A DNA stretch of 19,150 nt from UBA10939 sp050942745 (GCA_050942745.1 JBMNNX010000119.1:1-19150); one strand, 5' to 3'. Numbered from the stretch's first letter, positions 1 to 8,583 are shown. Translations and numbers: made by a program. Notes: a model not told the origin generated them from the letters alone.

Positions 1-145
1 CCATCGCCTCGAGCTCGGCGCGGCACTTCGCACACTCGGCGAGGTGGCCCTCGACGCCGAGGCGGTCGGCAGCCTCGAGCTCGCCATAGGCATAGTCGAG
101 CAGGAGCGCATCCACGTTGGCGCAGGTTCGAGCTTCCCGGTTCAC
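1..145 (-). CDS. Zinc-finger anti-sigma factor, N-terminal part (cut by window edge)
   Basis: Only the first 48 codons are present. The reading frame starts at a GTG (145-143) preceded by AAGGAGA about 11 bases upstream. The visible protein begins MNREARTC and contains HLAECAKC at about residues 36-43, an H-x3-C-x2-C zinc-binding motif of the ZAS (zinc-binding anti-sigma) domain; Cys8 is a further possible ligand. ZAS proteins hold their partner ECF sigma factor inactive at the membrane or in the cytoplasm and release it in response to a signal. The gene begins 28 bases after the stop of the ECF sigma factor on the same strand, the usual sigma/anti-sigma arrangement, so these two probably form a regulatory pair. 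Whether it has a transmembrane segment and a periplasmic sensor domain cannot be seen here. Confidence 0.8.
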   Translation of the reverse strand, partial: MNREARTCANVDALLLDYAYGELEAADRLGVEGHLAECAKCRAELEAM

Positions 146-173
146 GATCCGACGGCTCTCCTTGCGGTCCAGA

Positions 174-803
174 TCACGTGGCCAGCGACCGCGCGCTGGC
201 TTCCTCGGCCATGTCGCCCTCGACGCCCATCGCAGAGAGAGTCTTTCGCAACCCCTCGAGCGCGTACCGCATGCGGCTCTTCACCGTGTTCTCGGAGACT
301 CCCGTCACCTCGGCGATCTCCCGGAACGGAACGCCGTGGTATTCGCGCAGGATGAAGACCTCTCGCTGCTCCGCGGGCAGCCGGTTGAGCGCCTCTTCGA
401 TTCGAGGGCGCAGCGCCGCGTTGTGCGCGCTCCGGTCCGGCGAGGCGCAATCCGACGCGAGCCGCCCGGCGAGCGAGCGCTCGTGCGCCCCGTTGCCCGC
501 CGGGGCGTCGAGGCTCTCCGCCTTGCGGTAGCTCTCCTTGCGAAGCGCGTCCATGCCTTGGTTCCTCGCAATGGTGTAGAGCCACGTCGTGAACTTGGCC
601 CTCGGCTCGTAGCCCGATGCGCTGCGAATCACCTTGAGCCAGGTCTCCTGCAACAGGTCCTCGGCGCGCTGGCGGTGGCCGCACAGCCGGAGCAGGAAGT
701 TGAAAACCTGCGCCCGGTGCCTGCGGACGAGCTGCTCGAAGGCGCGGGCATCCCCGGCCTTGAATCTGAGCATCAGGGTCTCGTCGGCGAGGCTGTCGGT
801 CAC
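174..803 (-). CDS. ECF-type RNA polymerase sigma factor (sigma-70 family, RpoE-like)
   Basis: A 209-residue alternative sigma factor that would direct RNA polymerase to a specific set of promoters. Region 2 lies at about residues 9-86, with the core-binding/-10 recognition features RAEDLLQETWLKV and FTTWLYTIARN. Region 4 lies at about residues 135-190, with LPAEQREVFILREYHG and the helix-turn-helix FREIAEVTGVSENTVKSR that reads the -35 element. There is no sigma 1.1 or region 3, as expected for the ECF class, and the length is normal for the class. The start is GTG at 803; no strong ribosome binding site precedes it. It is followed by its probable anti-sigma gene. It lies 80 bases after the DUF2085 gene, so it could be read from the upstream unit or from its own promoter; ECF factors often activate themselves. 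The target genes cannot be deduced. Confidence 0.93.
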   Translation of the reverse strand: MTDSLADETLMLRFKAGDARAFEQLVRRHRAQVFNFLLRLCGHRQRAEDLLQETWLKVIRSASGYEPRAKFTTWLYTIARNQGMDALRKESYRKAESLDAPAGNGAHERSLAGRLASDCASPDRSAHNAALRPRIEEALNRLPAEQREVFILREYHGVPFREIAEVTGVSENTVKSRMRYALEGLRKTLSAMGVEGDMAEEASARSLAT

Positions 804-883
804 GCGCTGAATCCCGGTTTCCCCGGTGGTGGACGGCGCCAGGGCACGCCAATCCTACTCCGAACGCCTCCGAATGCCTTTCG

Positions 884-1363
884 TCAGTCCCCTGAGCCTG
901 CTTCTTTCCCGTCTTCAACGTCCGGAGGGGCGTTCGGATCTACCGGCGGTCGCGGCCGAAGGCGAGCGGCCAGCTCGACGCCCGCCGCCGCGAGGAGCAA
1001 CAGGCCGAGCTGAAGCACCGCGAGCCGATGGAAGGGCTCTCGCATGTGGAGGTAGAGGGTGCGCGCGAGGCCGACGCCGAGGAGCAGGCCGGTGGCAATC
1101 CGAAGCGCGTTGCTGCCGGTGCGCGAGTTGAAGCGGCCCCGGGCCCAGTCGAGCAGCGCCGGCAGGGGAAGCACGAGGGCGACGAAGGCGTCGCCGGGCA
1201 GGATCGTCGGTGCCCGAAGCGCGGTCTGCGCCCCGATGAGCGCGAACAGCAGCGGGTAGAGCCCGAGGCACCTCGCGCAGACCATCCACTTCCCGATGGG
1301 GACGCAGCGGTGATGGTTCTCCGCCGCGTGATGGGAGATGAGAAACGGGGTCGGCTTGTCCAT
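884..1363 (-). CDS. DUF2085 family membrane protein
   Basis: A 159-residue protein of unknown function. The N-terminus (MDKPTPFLISHHAAENHHRC) followed by KWMVCARCLGLY matches the DUF2085 pattern, in which conserved cysteines (here Cys20, Cys29, Cys32) and a CARC.G.Y motif precede hydrophobic helices. The His-rich start plus the three cysteines could bind a metal, but this is inference. Three or four hydrophobic segments follow (about residues 34-50, 57-71, 87-105 and 115-132), then a short Pro/Asp-rich acidic tail. The frame stays open to 1606, but the ATG at 1363 is chosen because the family domain begins there and because it falls 13 bases after the stop of the upstream ABC ATPase; the extension would overlap that gene heavily. 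It is probably the last gene of the MshEN/ABC unit. It is not a recognised ABC permease. Confidence 0.8.
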   Translation of the reverse strand: MDKPTPFLISHHAAENHHRCVPIGKWMVCARCLGLYPLLFALIGAQTALRAPTILPGDAFVALVLPLPALLDWARGRFNSRTGSNALRIATGLLLGVGLARTLYLHMREPFHRLAVLQLGLLLLAAAGVELAARLRPRPPVDPNAPPDVEDGKEAGSGD

Positions 1364-1376
1364 GGTCGCGAGCAGG

Positions 1377-2369
1377 CTATCCGATCTCCCGGGACGGGAG
1401 CTGCTCGCCGGGTTCGAGCGGCCAGAAGCAGGCGACCGAGTGCCCGTCGCCGGCCTGCGAGAGCGCGGGCTCTTGCTGAGCGCACCGTTCGCGCGCGACC
1501 GGGCAGCGCGGGCGGAAGCGGCAGCCCGCCGGCAACGCGAGCGGATCTGGCACCTCGCCCTCGAGGAGCTGCAGCCCGACCAAGCGCCCGGGCGCTCTCG
1601 CCGCACAGAGCGCCCGGGAGTACGGGTGCGCCGAGCGCGGGCCGATTCGGTGGGCTGGCCCGATCTCGACGAGCTTGCCGGCGTACATCACCGCCACCCG
1701 GTCGGCCAGGTGCGCGACCATCCGCAGGTCGTGGGAGATGAAGAGGTACGCCAGCTCGAGCTGCTCCTGCAGATCGACCAGAAGGTTCGCAATCTGGGCC
1801 TGGACCGAGCCGTCGAGGCCGGTCAGCGGCTCGTCGGCGACAACGAAGCTGGGGCGGACCGAGAGCGCTCGAGCGATCGCGACGCGCTGGCGCTGCCCGC
1901 CCGAGAGCTCGTTCGGGTACCGGTCCAACAGGCTCTCGGAGAGCCCCACCTCGGCGAGGAGCGAGACGGTCCGCTCGTGCCTCTCCTGCCGGGAGCACAG
2001 CCTGTGGGCGATGAGCGGCTCGCTCACGGCCTCACCGACGGTCATCCGCGGATTGAGGGAGGCGGTGGGATCCTGGAAGACCATCTGAAGTCGCGGCCTC
2101 AAGGCCCTCCAGCGCGCCGCCGGGAGTCGCGCGATGTCCTCCCCTTCGAACCGGACCACGCCCTCGGTCGGCTCGATCAGCCGCAGCAGCGCCTTGCCGA
2201 GAGTGCTCTTTCCGCATCCAGATTCACCGACCAGCCCGAGCGTCTCACCCTTGAAGATGGTGAGGGAGACGCCATCGACCGCGCGCACGACGCCGGCGAA
2301 GCGGCGCGAGAGCCCACTGGGCCTGTCGAACACGACGCGCAGGCTCTCGGCTTGGACAAGCGGACTCAT
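1377..2369 (-). CDS. Oligopeptide/dipeptide ABC transporter ATP-binding protein, DppF/OppF type
   Basis: A 330-residue ATPase subunit that would energise a peptide-type importer as a heterodimer with the adjacent DppD-like subunit. Visible motifs are Walker A GESGCGKST (48-56), Q-loop (about Gln99), signature LSGGQRQR (155-162), Walker B FVVADE (175-180) and the H-loop SHD (His213). The C-terminal oligopeptide-family extension (HPYSRAL from about 248, then GCRFRPRCP with further cysteines) carries the four-cysteine pattern that binds an iron-sulfur cluster in some relatives. The D-loop region reads DEPLTGLD, a little different from the common DEPVSALD. The ATG overlaps the stop of the preceding ATPase gene by four bases (ATGA), so the pair is probably translationally coupled. 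No permease or substrate-binding protein is encoded in the window, so the substrate is unknown. Confidence 0.93.
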   Translation of the reverse strand: MSPLVQAESLRVVFDRPSGLSRRFAGVVRAVDGVSLTIFKGETLGLVGESGCGKSTLGKALLRLIEPTEGVVRFEGEDIARLPAARWRALRPRLQMVFQDPTASLNPRMTVGEAVSEPLIAHRLCSRQERHERTVSLLAEVGLSESLLDRYPNELSGGQRQRVAIARALSVRPSFVVADEPLTGLDGSVQAQIANLLVDLQEQLELAYLFISHDLRMVAHLADRVAVMYAGKLVEIGPAHRIGPRSAHPYSRALCAARAPGRLVGLQLLEGEVPDPLALPAGCRFRPRCPVARERCAQQEPALSQAGDGHSVACFWPLEPGEQLPSREIG

Positions 2370-3376
2370 CGCCGCTCCTGGTCAGCTTCCGCCTTCTCCC
2401 AAGGCACGAAGCACCGGACCCAATGCGCTTCGCCGACCTCTTCGAGCTGCGGTGCGCTCGTTCGACAGCGCGTGTCGCAACGGGTGCAGCGAGCCGAGAA
2501 CCTGCATCCTTCGGAGGCCGAACCGACCTCGGGCGAGGCTCCGGGTATCACTCGGAGCCGCGCGCGACGCCACTTCGCGTCGCGGGCGCGTGCGCCGGGA
2601 AGGCATTCGAGGAGCGCGCGCGTATAGGGATGCCCCGGCCTCTCGAAGACAGCGCGCGCGGGCCCCTGCTCGACGATCTGGCCGGCGTACAGGACGACGA
2701 CCCGGTCGCACAGCTCGGAGACCGTCAGGAAATCGTGACTGATGAGGAGCACCGCGAGGCCCCTCTCCTTCCGCAAGCGGCCCAGCAGCGCCAGGACCTG
2801 CGCCTCGACCGTCGGGTCGAGCGCGGTCGTCGGCTCGTCGGCCAGGAGCAGCGCGGGGTTGCCGACCAGCGCCATCGCGATCGTCGCTCGCTGCCGCATC
2901 CCACCGGACATCTGGTGTGGATAGGCATCGACCCAACGCTCGGACGAAGCGATGCCTGCCGCCCGGAGCGCCTCCACCGCCCTCGCGCGCGCCAGCGACC
3001 GATTCAAGCCATCGTGAAGCCGCGCGACCTCGGCGATTTGCTCGCCGACGCTCAGAACGGGATTGAGCGCGCTCGCAGGCTCCTGGAAGACCATGGCCAC
3101 CCGCTTGCCGCGAAGCCGCCGCATCGCGCGTTCGGGCAGCCCGAGCAAGTCGACGCCCTCGAACAGCACTCTGCCCGCGCCTATCCGAGCCGCAGGCGCG
3201 AGCAACCGCATGATCGAGAGCGCCAGCGTGGTCTTGCCACAGCCGCTCTCGCCCACGACCCCGACGGCCTCGCCCTGGTGAACGCCCAAGGAGACGCCGT
3301 CGAGAGCGACGCGGTCGGCCCCGTCGCCAGAGTAGATTACCTGCAGCTCTTCGATCTGGAGGAGAGGAGCAGCCAC
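2366..3376 (-). CDS. Oligopeptide/dipeptide ABC transporter ATP-binding protein, DppD/OppD type
   Basis: A 336-residue ATPase subunit, partner of the following DppF-like protein. Using the GTG start, Walker A GESGCGKTT is at 42-50, signature MSGGMRQR at 156-163 and Walker B ALLLADE at 175-181, followed by DEPTTALDPTV, a typical OppD/DppD sequence. HPYTRALL and a Cys-rich tail (GCRFSARCTRCDTRC) make up the oligopeptide-family C-terminal extension. The frame is open from a TTG at 3391 that overlaps the stop of the giant gene, but GAGGAG at 3389-3384 lies seven bases before the GTG at 3376 and is lost as a ribosome binding site if the TTG is used; therefore GTG 3376 is preferred. The gene begins 11 bases after the giant MshEN gene ends. 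Finding an ATPase pair directly behind MshEN proteins rather than behind permease genes is unusual. Confidence 0.93.
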   Translation of the reverse strand: MAAPLLQIEELQVIYSGDGADRVALDGVSLGVHQGEAVGVVGESGCGKTTLALSIMRLLAPAARIGAGRVLFEGVDLLGLPERAMRRLRGKRVAMVFQEPASALNPVLSVGEQIAEVARLHDGLNRSLARARAVEALRAAGIASSERWVDAYPHQMSGGMRQRATIAMALVGNPALLLADEPTTALDPTVEAQVLALLGRLRKERGLAVLLISHDFLTVSELCDRVVVLYAGQIVEQGPARAVFERPGHPYTRALLECLPGARARDAKWRRARLRVIPGASPEVGSASEGCRFSARCTRCDTRCRTSAPQLEEVGEAHWVRCFVPWEKAEADQERR

Positions 3377-3383
3377 GGGGCCG

Positions 3384-3389
3384 CTCCTC
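3384..3389 (-). promoter_or_regulatory. Ribosome binding site that sets the DppD-like start
   Basis: GAGGAG on the minus strand, overlapping the TGA stop of the giant gene and spaced seven bases from the GTG at 3376. It decides the start between TTG 3391 and GTG 3376, and suggests that translation of the ATPase is coupled to termination of the upstream gene. Confidence 0.6.
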
Positions 3390-6300
3390 AACCGAGCGCC
3401 CTTACGACGCTACTCGGGTCGAACACGCCTCTCTCGATCAGAATCAGGAGCAGGGTAGCGTTGAGTCGGTCGGGAGGGATGGCGAGCATCGACACGAGGT
3501 CATCGGGTCCGATCAGCTTCAGATTCAGCAGCAGCTTGACTATCAACGTGCTGAACTTCTCGGGCGAGACCGCGAGCATCTGGATGAGGTCATCCGAGGT
3601 GATCGCGCCCTTCTCCAAGAGGAGCTTGACCGTCACGCGCCCAAGCCGGTCGACAGGAATCGGCCTTCCCTCGCCGACGCGACCTTCGGCGACGCACTTG
3701 AGCCCCGCGAGCACGGCGAGCTCGAAGTCGGAAGCCGCATCAGGCGCTGCCGCCGGGGCGTCCTCGGGCGCCGGGGCTGTCGAGACCGATGGCGCGGGCT
3801 CGGATGCCCCATCGACGAGCGGGATCTCGATCTCGTCGTCGAGCCCCGCCTGAGGAGCCGGCGCGCACGCGGCGGGCTGCGCGTCGTTCGCGGGCGATCC
3901 TTCGAACGATGGGCTCGCTCCTTCTGAGCCGAGAGCGTCCGGCTGTGCCCCCCAGTCCAAGGAGGCCGTGGAATCGTCCGCCACCGGTTCCGACAGCTCG
4001 GGAGCGGAGGACAAGGCCTGTTCGCTCGTCTCCAACGCGTTTTCCGCTTCGTCGCTCAACGCGGCTGCGTCCGGCTCCGATGGCTCCGCCGCCGGCTCGA
4101 AACCAGGCTCGGCCGCCTGCACGCTCAGATCATCCGCGTCAGGTCCCAACTCCCCTTCTGTCGGAGCATCGGCGGCCGGCTCGAGCGGCTCGGGTGCAGG
4201 ACAACTTGTGGCGGACTCGAATGCCTCGCTTCCTGCAGGGTCTTCCCCGGCCAAGGCGTCGGCGAAGTCCGACGGCGGGGAATCGTGCTCCGGGCCCTGT
4301 GAGGGCGCGTCTGTCGCCCCGGCCGCGGACCAAGGATCCACCTCGTTGGCGACGCTCCCGGCACCATCGGGCTCGCCGGCCCAGGGCTCCGGGTCCGAGA
4401 ATGCTTCCGCAGTCGAAGATGCCTCCGAAACGGAAGGCTCGTCGACCGAAAGACCGAGCGCACCGTCTTCGACGTCCGCCGGCGACATCGAGCTCCAGCC
4501 GTCCGCTTCGGCCGCCTCAGACGGCGCAAGCGAGGCCTCATCGCCAACCCCTTCGGCGCCGTTCTCAGACACGAGCTCGGCGAGAGGCTGCTCACCGTCC
4601 TGCGCGAGCCCCGAAGACCATGCAGCCGACTCCTCGATTCCGTCGGCTGGCGTGAGCACCGGTTCGTCGCCGAGCGCATCCAGCTCCGGCTCGCCTGTAG
4701 CCACAGGCGCATCACCAGGCTCGGCTGACAGACCTGCTTCGGAAACCACCGAATCGCGTTCGCTCTCGCCCGCCTCGAGCGCCTCTGATACCTGCTGCGA
4801 CTCGCCCTCGAGTCCTGCGTTGAGCTGTTCGAGCCCCGCCTCTTCGGCAGATGCCGATCCGAAACCGAGATCCGACGCGAGCGCCTGATCTTCGGTGACG
4901 CCCGCTCCAGCCGGGAAGCCCTCATCGGCCTCAGAGACGGAGGCCTCTTCGGTCGCCGAAGCTTCGAGCTGAGAGAAGTCAGCGTTTTCGGCCTGCCCAA
5001 CCGCTTCCGCCGCCGGCTCCTCGACCTCTCCGGCCGCAAGGCCGTCACGAGCATCCGCCACTTCGGGACCGGCCGTCGCGACATCGGCTGCGTCCGAAGC
5101 GCCAGCGTCTTCGAAGCCTTCGCCGCCGATTGCGAGCGATTCCTCGGCCGAGGCGACGCCGGCCGCGTCTTCCGCACCGGCCAGGCTGACTTCGCCCTCG
5201 GGGAGAACCGCGGGGGCGTCGCCCCGCTCGTCGGCAGCGGCAAAGAGATCGTCAGGCGCTGGGAGTTGCTGCAGGCCTTGCGCCGTCGCGATCGTGTCGG
5301 CGGCCACGTCGCCTCGAGGCGACTCGTCCGAGAACGCGAGGTCGTTGCCTTCGACCGCCGGCCGCGCCTCCATCGCCTGCTCGTCCACAGAGGAAGCGAC
5401 CGCATTGGTGGCGTCCGACTCGATAGCCTCGATCGACACCCCCTCAGAAGGCGCAAGCTGCGCGCCTTTGGCCGTCGGGTCGAGCTCAGGCTCCGCGGTT
5501 TCGGCTGCCGGCTCTCCAGCGTTCGAGAGGTTGAGCTCCTCGGCGGCCGCAGCCGATTCGAGGGCTGGGCTCTCGGGCGAAAGGTCCTCAGAGGGCGCGA
5601 AACCGAGACTTTCGGCCGCGAGATCTGGCTCGATGGCCGCCGCTTCCTGCCCCAGATCCTGCGAAAGCATGAGCCCCTGGCCTTCAGCTTCCTGGTCAGT
5701 CTCGACGGCGAGGACATCCGCGCCGTCGGAAGTCAGGCCGGCCAGCGGGTCGGAAAGCGGATCAGGCAGCGCAACGTCCAGCCCGTCTGCCGACTGCGAC
5801 TCGACAGCCGCAGCTTCGGGCGCAGGCGCTTCGGACAGCTCGAGAGCCTGCACTTCGGCCATCGGAGCGGACTCGAGGCCCCAAGCCTCAGGCGAAGGAA
5901 CTGTCGGGGCCGAAAGACCGAGCCCTTCGGCCGACGGATCCGCTTCTGGCTCTGCTGCATCGAGCGTTGGGTCCTCAGGCGCCGAAAGATCGAGCCCCTC
6001 GCCAAACAGCCCGTCTTCGATTCCTACTGCCGCGGGCGCCGGCTCCTCGAGTGCCGAGAGACCAGGGCCGTCTTCGGGCAGGCTCGGCTCAGGCTCCATC
6101 GGCGCGGGCTCTAGCTCCCCAGATGCCAGCAGACCGAGCCCTTCGTCGGCGGGCTCCGCCGCGGCTTCGTGCGCTCCTGGCTGCTCATCCAAGATCGAAG
6201 GACCGAGCGTTGGGTCCGCCAAGCTCGCGTCCGCTTCAACGGCAACAGGGGCCTGCTCCTCAGAAACTGAGAGCCCCAGCCCTTCGCTCGCGAGCTCCGC

Positions 6301-8577
6301 TTCGACCTCCACGCCTTCGGGCGCCGAAGTCTCTGAAACCGCGACGTCTGGGCCTTCGCCCGCCAAGAGGCCTTCTGCGACGATGATCGACGGCTCGGGC
6401 TCGCCCAGGCTCGCCCCAAGCGCCTCTGTCGCTTCAGGGGGAGTGGCTGCCGGTTCGCGCCCCGCGTCCCCTTCTCCACTGACGACCGCGTTCTGCGGGG
6501 GCGACTCCTCTTCGGCTATCGAAATATCGAGCGACTCCTCAGGCTCTGGCAGCGCTTCGCGCGCGCCCGGGCCGTCCTCAGCCTCGACGTCAAAAGGCAG
6601 GTCCTCTCTCTCTTGCTCGTCCTCGGCGAGAGTGACGTCGAGGCCGGCGCCTTCCGCGGCCCCTTCGGCCGAAGCTGAGTCCGAAGGCTCGGCGGCGTCG
6701 TCGTCGAGAGAGATGTCAAGGGCATCGACATCGTCGTGAGCCTCGGCGCTTGCCTCCTCGACGACCAACGGGCTGTCCGTCCCGCCGATCGGGGCCGCGG
6801 GCTCAGCCTCCGCCGGCGATGCAGCCGGAGCGGCCTCAGGCTGGCCAATGATCGGCTGGGCCCAATCGGCGGCAGTCGCCCCACCCGCTCCATCGGACAC
6901 CGGCGCGAGCGGCTGAGCCGCGATTTCCTCGCCGAAGAGCGATTCGGCGCCCAAGCCTATGTCGAGGTCTTCTCCGGCGACGCCCGGAGCCAGGTCGAAC
7001 CCTGTCCCAGGCTCAGGCTGAACCCCTACCGGTTCCTCGACCGTCGCACCATCCAGCCCCAGGCCGGGCGCGCCGTCCGCAGCAACGCCACCGGACAGGT
7101 CGTCCGCGGTACCGAAAAGCGGATCGTTCCCAGACGCAGCGGCTTCCACCGACAGCGCCAAGTCCTCGGACAGCCCATCGAAGCCCGGTTGGATCGAGGA
7201 GGCATCGAGCTCGATCTCCTCGCCACCCAGCGGCTCGATTCTGACGGCGACGGCGGGAGGCCCGTTCAGCGCGGGCCCAGAGCCGAGGATCGACGCCGCG
7301 CCGACCGGCGACTCGTCGATTGTTCCTATCTGGAGCGCGTCGATCTCGGCGGGAGACTGCGCGTCTGCGGCCATGTCGTCAGCGGTCAGCTCGAAGCTTG
7401 GCACCGCATCGGCCTCGGTCAGCTCGAGCTCGGGCGCATTCGCGGCGACGACGGCGGACTCGTCGATAGCGAGCCCAAGGGTCAGGGCAGCAGCGGCATC
7501 CGCGCCGGACTCGAGCTGGAGAGGCTCCTCGCCCGAAGCTTCGATTCCAAGGCCCCCGGCCAATGGAGCGACGAGCGACGAGAGTGTCTCGGCTGGCGAC
7601 GAATGGTCGAGGACAAACCCGCTGTCGGAGGCAGGCAGTCCCCCGCTTGCCAACGTAGCGAGCGCCTCTGCGGGCGACGAATGGTCGAGGACAAGACCCT
7701 GGTCGGCAGGTGCCGCGACCAACGGTTCAAGTCCAGTCCCTGGGGCCGACGGACCGATCGGGCGCGCCGCCGAGAGCACCGGCGGCTGCGGGATGGGGGA
7801 AGCGGCTCTTCCCGGGCCAAACTGAACGACAGGGGGCGCCGGTGAAAGCGCCGGGGCTGGAGGAAGACTGGCAGCGGGCGGGGAAACCGGCTTGGGCGCC
7901 GCCACATCGAGGGAGAACAAGTCGTCGAGCGCGCTCGAGGCCGACGGCGGCGGCGGAGTCAACAGGCCGAGCAGCTCGTCAAGCTCCGAAACCGGCGCCG
8001 AGGCCGGCTGCGGTGGAGCGAACAGATCGGCGAGCGGATCGCCTGAGACGCCGAGGGGCGCCGAGGCCGCAGGTTTGGCCGGTGGCTCGGGCATTTCGAC
8101 CGGCAGCTCGGCCTCCACGATCACTTCGCCCACGATCACTTCGCCCCGCGCGCGCGCCTGCGCGCGCTTGATCTCGTCGGCGGGCGCGAGGGCGAACTTG
8201 ACCGTCTTGCCGATTCGGAAGCGGATCTCGTCCATCCCCGTGACGTTGTAAGGATCGGCGATGGCCACGTAGACGGTCTCGGCCTTGTCGACCGTGCGAA
8301 TCCCGAAGGCGATCGCTTCGTGCTTCTCGCCGAGCTCCTGCGGCACGAGCGCGGCCACGCTGTCGGCAATCTCGGCCTTTATCTTGACCAGCGACATCCG
8401 CGACTGCGCAGCGAGCGCGCGCGCAAGCTGCTCCTCGGAGACGAGCTTCATCTCCACGAGGATGCGGCCTATCTTGCCGCCCCATTGTCGCTGGTAGCCG
8501 AGCCCGCGTTTGACCTTGTCCGGCGTCGTCGCGCCCTGCTCAACCAGGATTTCGCCAAGTTTCTTGCGCACAGCCAT
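3388..8577 (-). CDS. Giant MshEN-domain protein with long acidic disordered region (1729 aa)
   Basis: Three parts are visible. (1) Residues 1-140 form an MshEN/GspE-N-terminal-like domain. It has two tandem 24-residue motifs starting KLGEILVEQG and KIGRILVEMK, each ending in Gln with Leu/Val at the expected spacing, then an AIADP segment typical of this fold. MshEN domains of MshE and related ATPases bind cyclic di-GMP. (2) Residues about 150-1615 are Ala/Glu/Asp/Ser/Pro/Gly-rich with almost no lysine and few arginines. They contain degenerate 25-35-residue repeats of the type EGLGLS-acidic-Pro-Glu, and a tandem LDHSSPAE pair. (3) Residues about 1616-1729 are a compact helical domain of three ~30-residue repeats (KLLLEKGAITSDDLIQML and two similar units). 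No ATPase domain is present, so it is not a pilus motor. It sits six bases behind a smaller MshEN gene with a similar N-domain. A scaffold or adaptor that responds to cyclic di-GMP is a reasonable inference; the role is unknown. Confidence 0.88.
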   Translation of the reverse strand: MAVRKKLGEILVEQGATTPDKVKRGLGYQRQWGGKIGRILVEMKLVSEEQLARALAAQSRMSLVKIKAEIADSVAALVPQELGEKHEAIAFGIRTVDKAETVYVAIADPYNVTGMDEIRFRIGKTVKFALAPADEIKRAQARARGEVIVGEVIVEAELPVEMPEPPAKPAASAPLGVSGDPLADLFAPPQPASAPVSELDELLGLLTPPPPSASSALDDLFSLDVAAPKPVSPPAASLPPAPALSPAPPVVQFGPGRAASPIPQPPVLSAARPIGPSAPGTGLEPLVAAPADQGLVLDHSSPAEALATLASGGLPASDSGFVLDHSSPAETLSSLVAPLAGGLGIEASGEEPLQLESGADAAAALTLGLAIDESAVVAANAPELELTEADAVPSFELTADDMAADAQSPAEIDALQIGTIDESPVGAASILGSGPALNGPPAVAVRIEPLGGEEIELDASSIQPGFDGLSEDLALSVEAAASGNDPLFGTADDLSGGVAADGAPGLGLDGATVEEPVGVQPEPGTGFDLAPGVAGEDLDIGLGAESLFGEEIAAQPLAPVSDGAGGATAADWAQPIIGQPEAAPAASPAEAEPAAPIGGTDSPLVVEEASAEAHDDVDALDISLDDDAAEPSDSASAEGAAEGAGLDVTLAEDEQEREDLPFDVEAEDGPGAREALPEPEESLDISIAEEESPPQNAVVSGEGDAGREPAATPPEATEALGASLGEPEPSIIVAEGLLAGEGPDVAVSETSAPEGVEVEAELASEGLGLSVSEEQAPVAVEADASLADPTLGPSILDEQPGAHEAAAEPADEGLGLLASGELEPAPMEPEPSLPEDGPGLSALEEPAPAAVGIEDGLFGEGLDLSAPEDPTLDAAEPEADPSAEGLGLSAPTVPSPEAWGLESAPMAEVQALELSEAPAPEAAAVESQSADGLDVALPDPLSDPLAGLTSDGADVLAVETDQEAEGQGLMLSQDLGQEAAAIEPDLAAESLGFAPSEDLSPESPALESAAAAEELNLSNAGEPAAETAEPELDPTAKGAQLAPSEGVSIEAIESDATNAVASSVDEQAMEARPAVEGNDLAFSDESPRGDVAADTIATAQGLQQLPAPDDLFAAADERGDAPAVLPEGEVSLAGAEDAAGVASAEESLAIGGEGFEDAGASDAADVATAGPEVADARDGLAAGEVEEPAAEAVGQAENADFSQLEASATEEASVSEADEGFPAGAGVTEDQALASDLGFGSASAEEAGLEQLNAGLEGESQQVSEALEAGESERDSVVSEAGLSAEPGDAPVATGEPELDALGDEPVLTPADGIEESAAWSSGLAQDGEQPLAELVSENGAEGVGDEASLAPSEAAEADGWSSMSPADVEDGALGLSVDEPSVSEASSTAEAFSDPEPWAGEPDGAGSVANEVDPWSAAGATDAPSQGPEHDSPPSDFADALAGEDPAGSEAFESATSCPAPEPLEPAADAPTEGELGPDADDLSVQAAEPGFEPAAEPSEPDAAALSDEAENALETSEQALSSAPELSEPVADDSTASLDWGAQPDALGSEGASPSFEGSPANDAQPAACAPAPQAGLDDEIEIPLVDGASEPAPSVSTAPAPEDAPAAAPDAASDFELAVLAGLKCVAEGRVGEGRPIPVDRLGRVTVKLLLEKGAITSDDLIQMLAVSPEKFSTLIVKLLLNLKLIGPDDLVSMLAIPPDRLNATLLLILIERGVFDPSSVVRALG
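3900..8130 (-). repeat. Degenerate coding repeats in the acidic region of the giant MshEN protein
   Basis: The translated region repeats an acidic unit of about 25-35 residues around cores such as EGLGLSVSEE, EGLGLSAPTV, EGLDLSAPED and ESLGFAPSED. The repetition is clearest at about 5500-6400. At the DNA level most copies have diverged, but one 22-base sequence is identical at 7595-7616 and 7673-7694, 78 bases (26 codons) apart, encoding the LDHSSPAE repeat. The boundaries are approximate. Confidence 0.65.
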
Positions 8578-8583
8578 GCGTTC

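Noticed and set aside
117..1013. Plus-strand open frame opposite the sigma factor gene
   Set aside because: The minus strand encodes a clear ECF sigma factor; the plus-strand translation is Arg-rich and featureless.
3789..6739. Long plus-strand open frames of 280-480 codons opposite the giant gene
   Set aside because: They are Ser/Ala/Arg-rich mirror images of the Ala/Glu/Ser-rich minus-strand repeats in GC-rich DNA, have no domains and overlap each other. The minus-strand frame carries recognisable domains at both ends.
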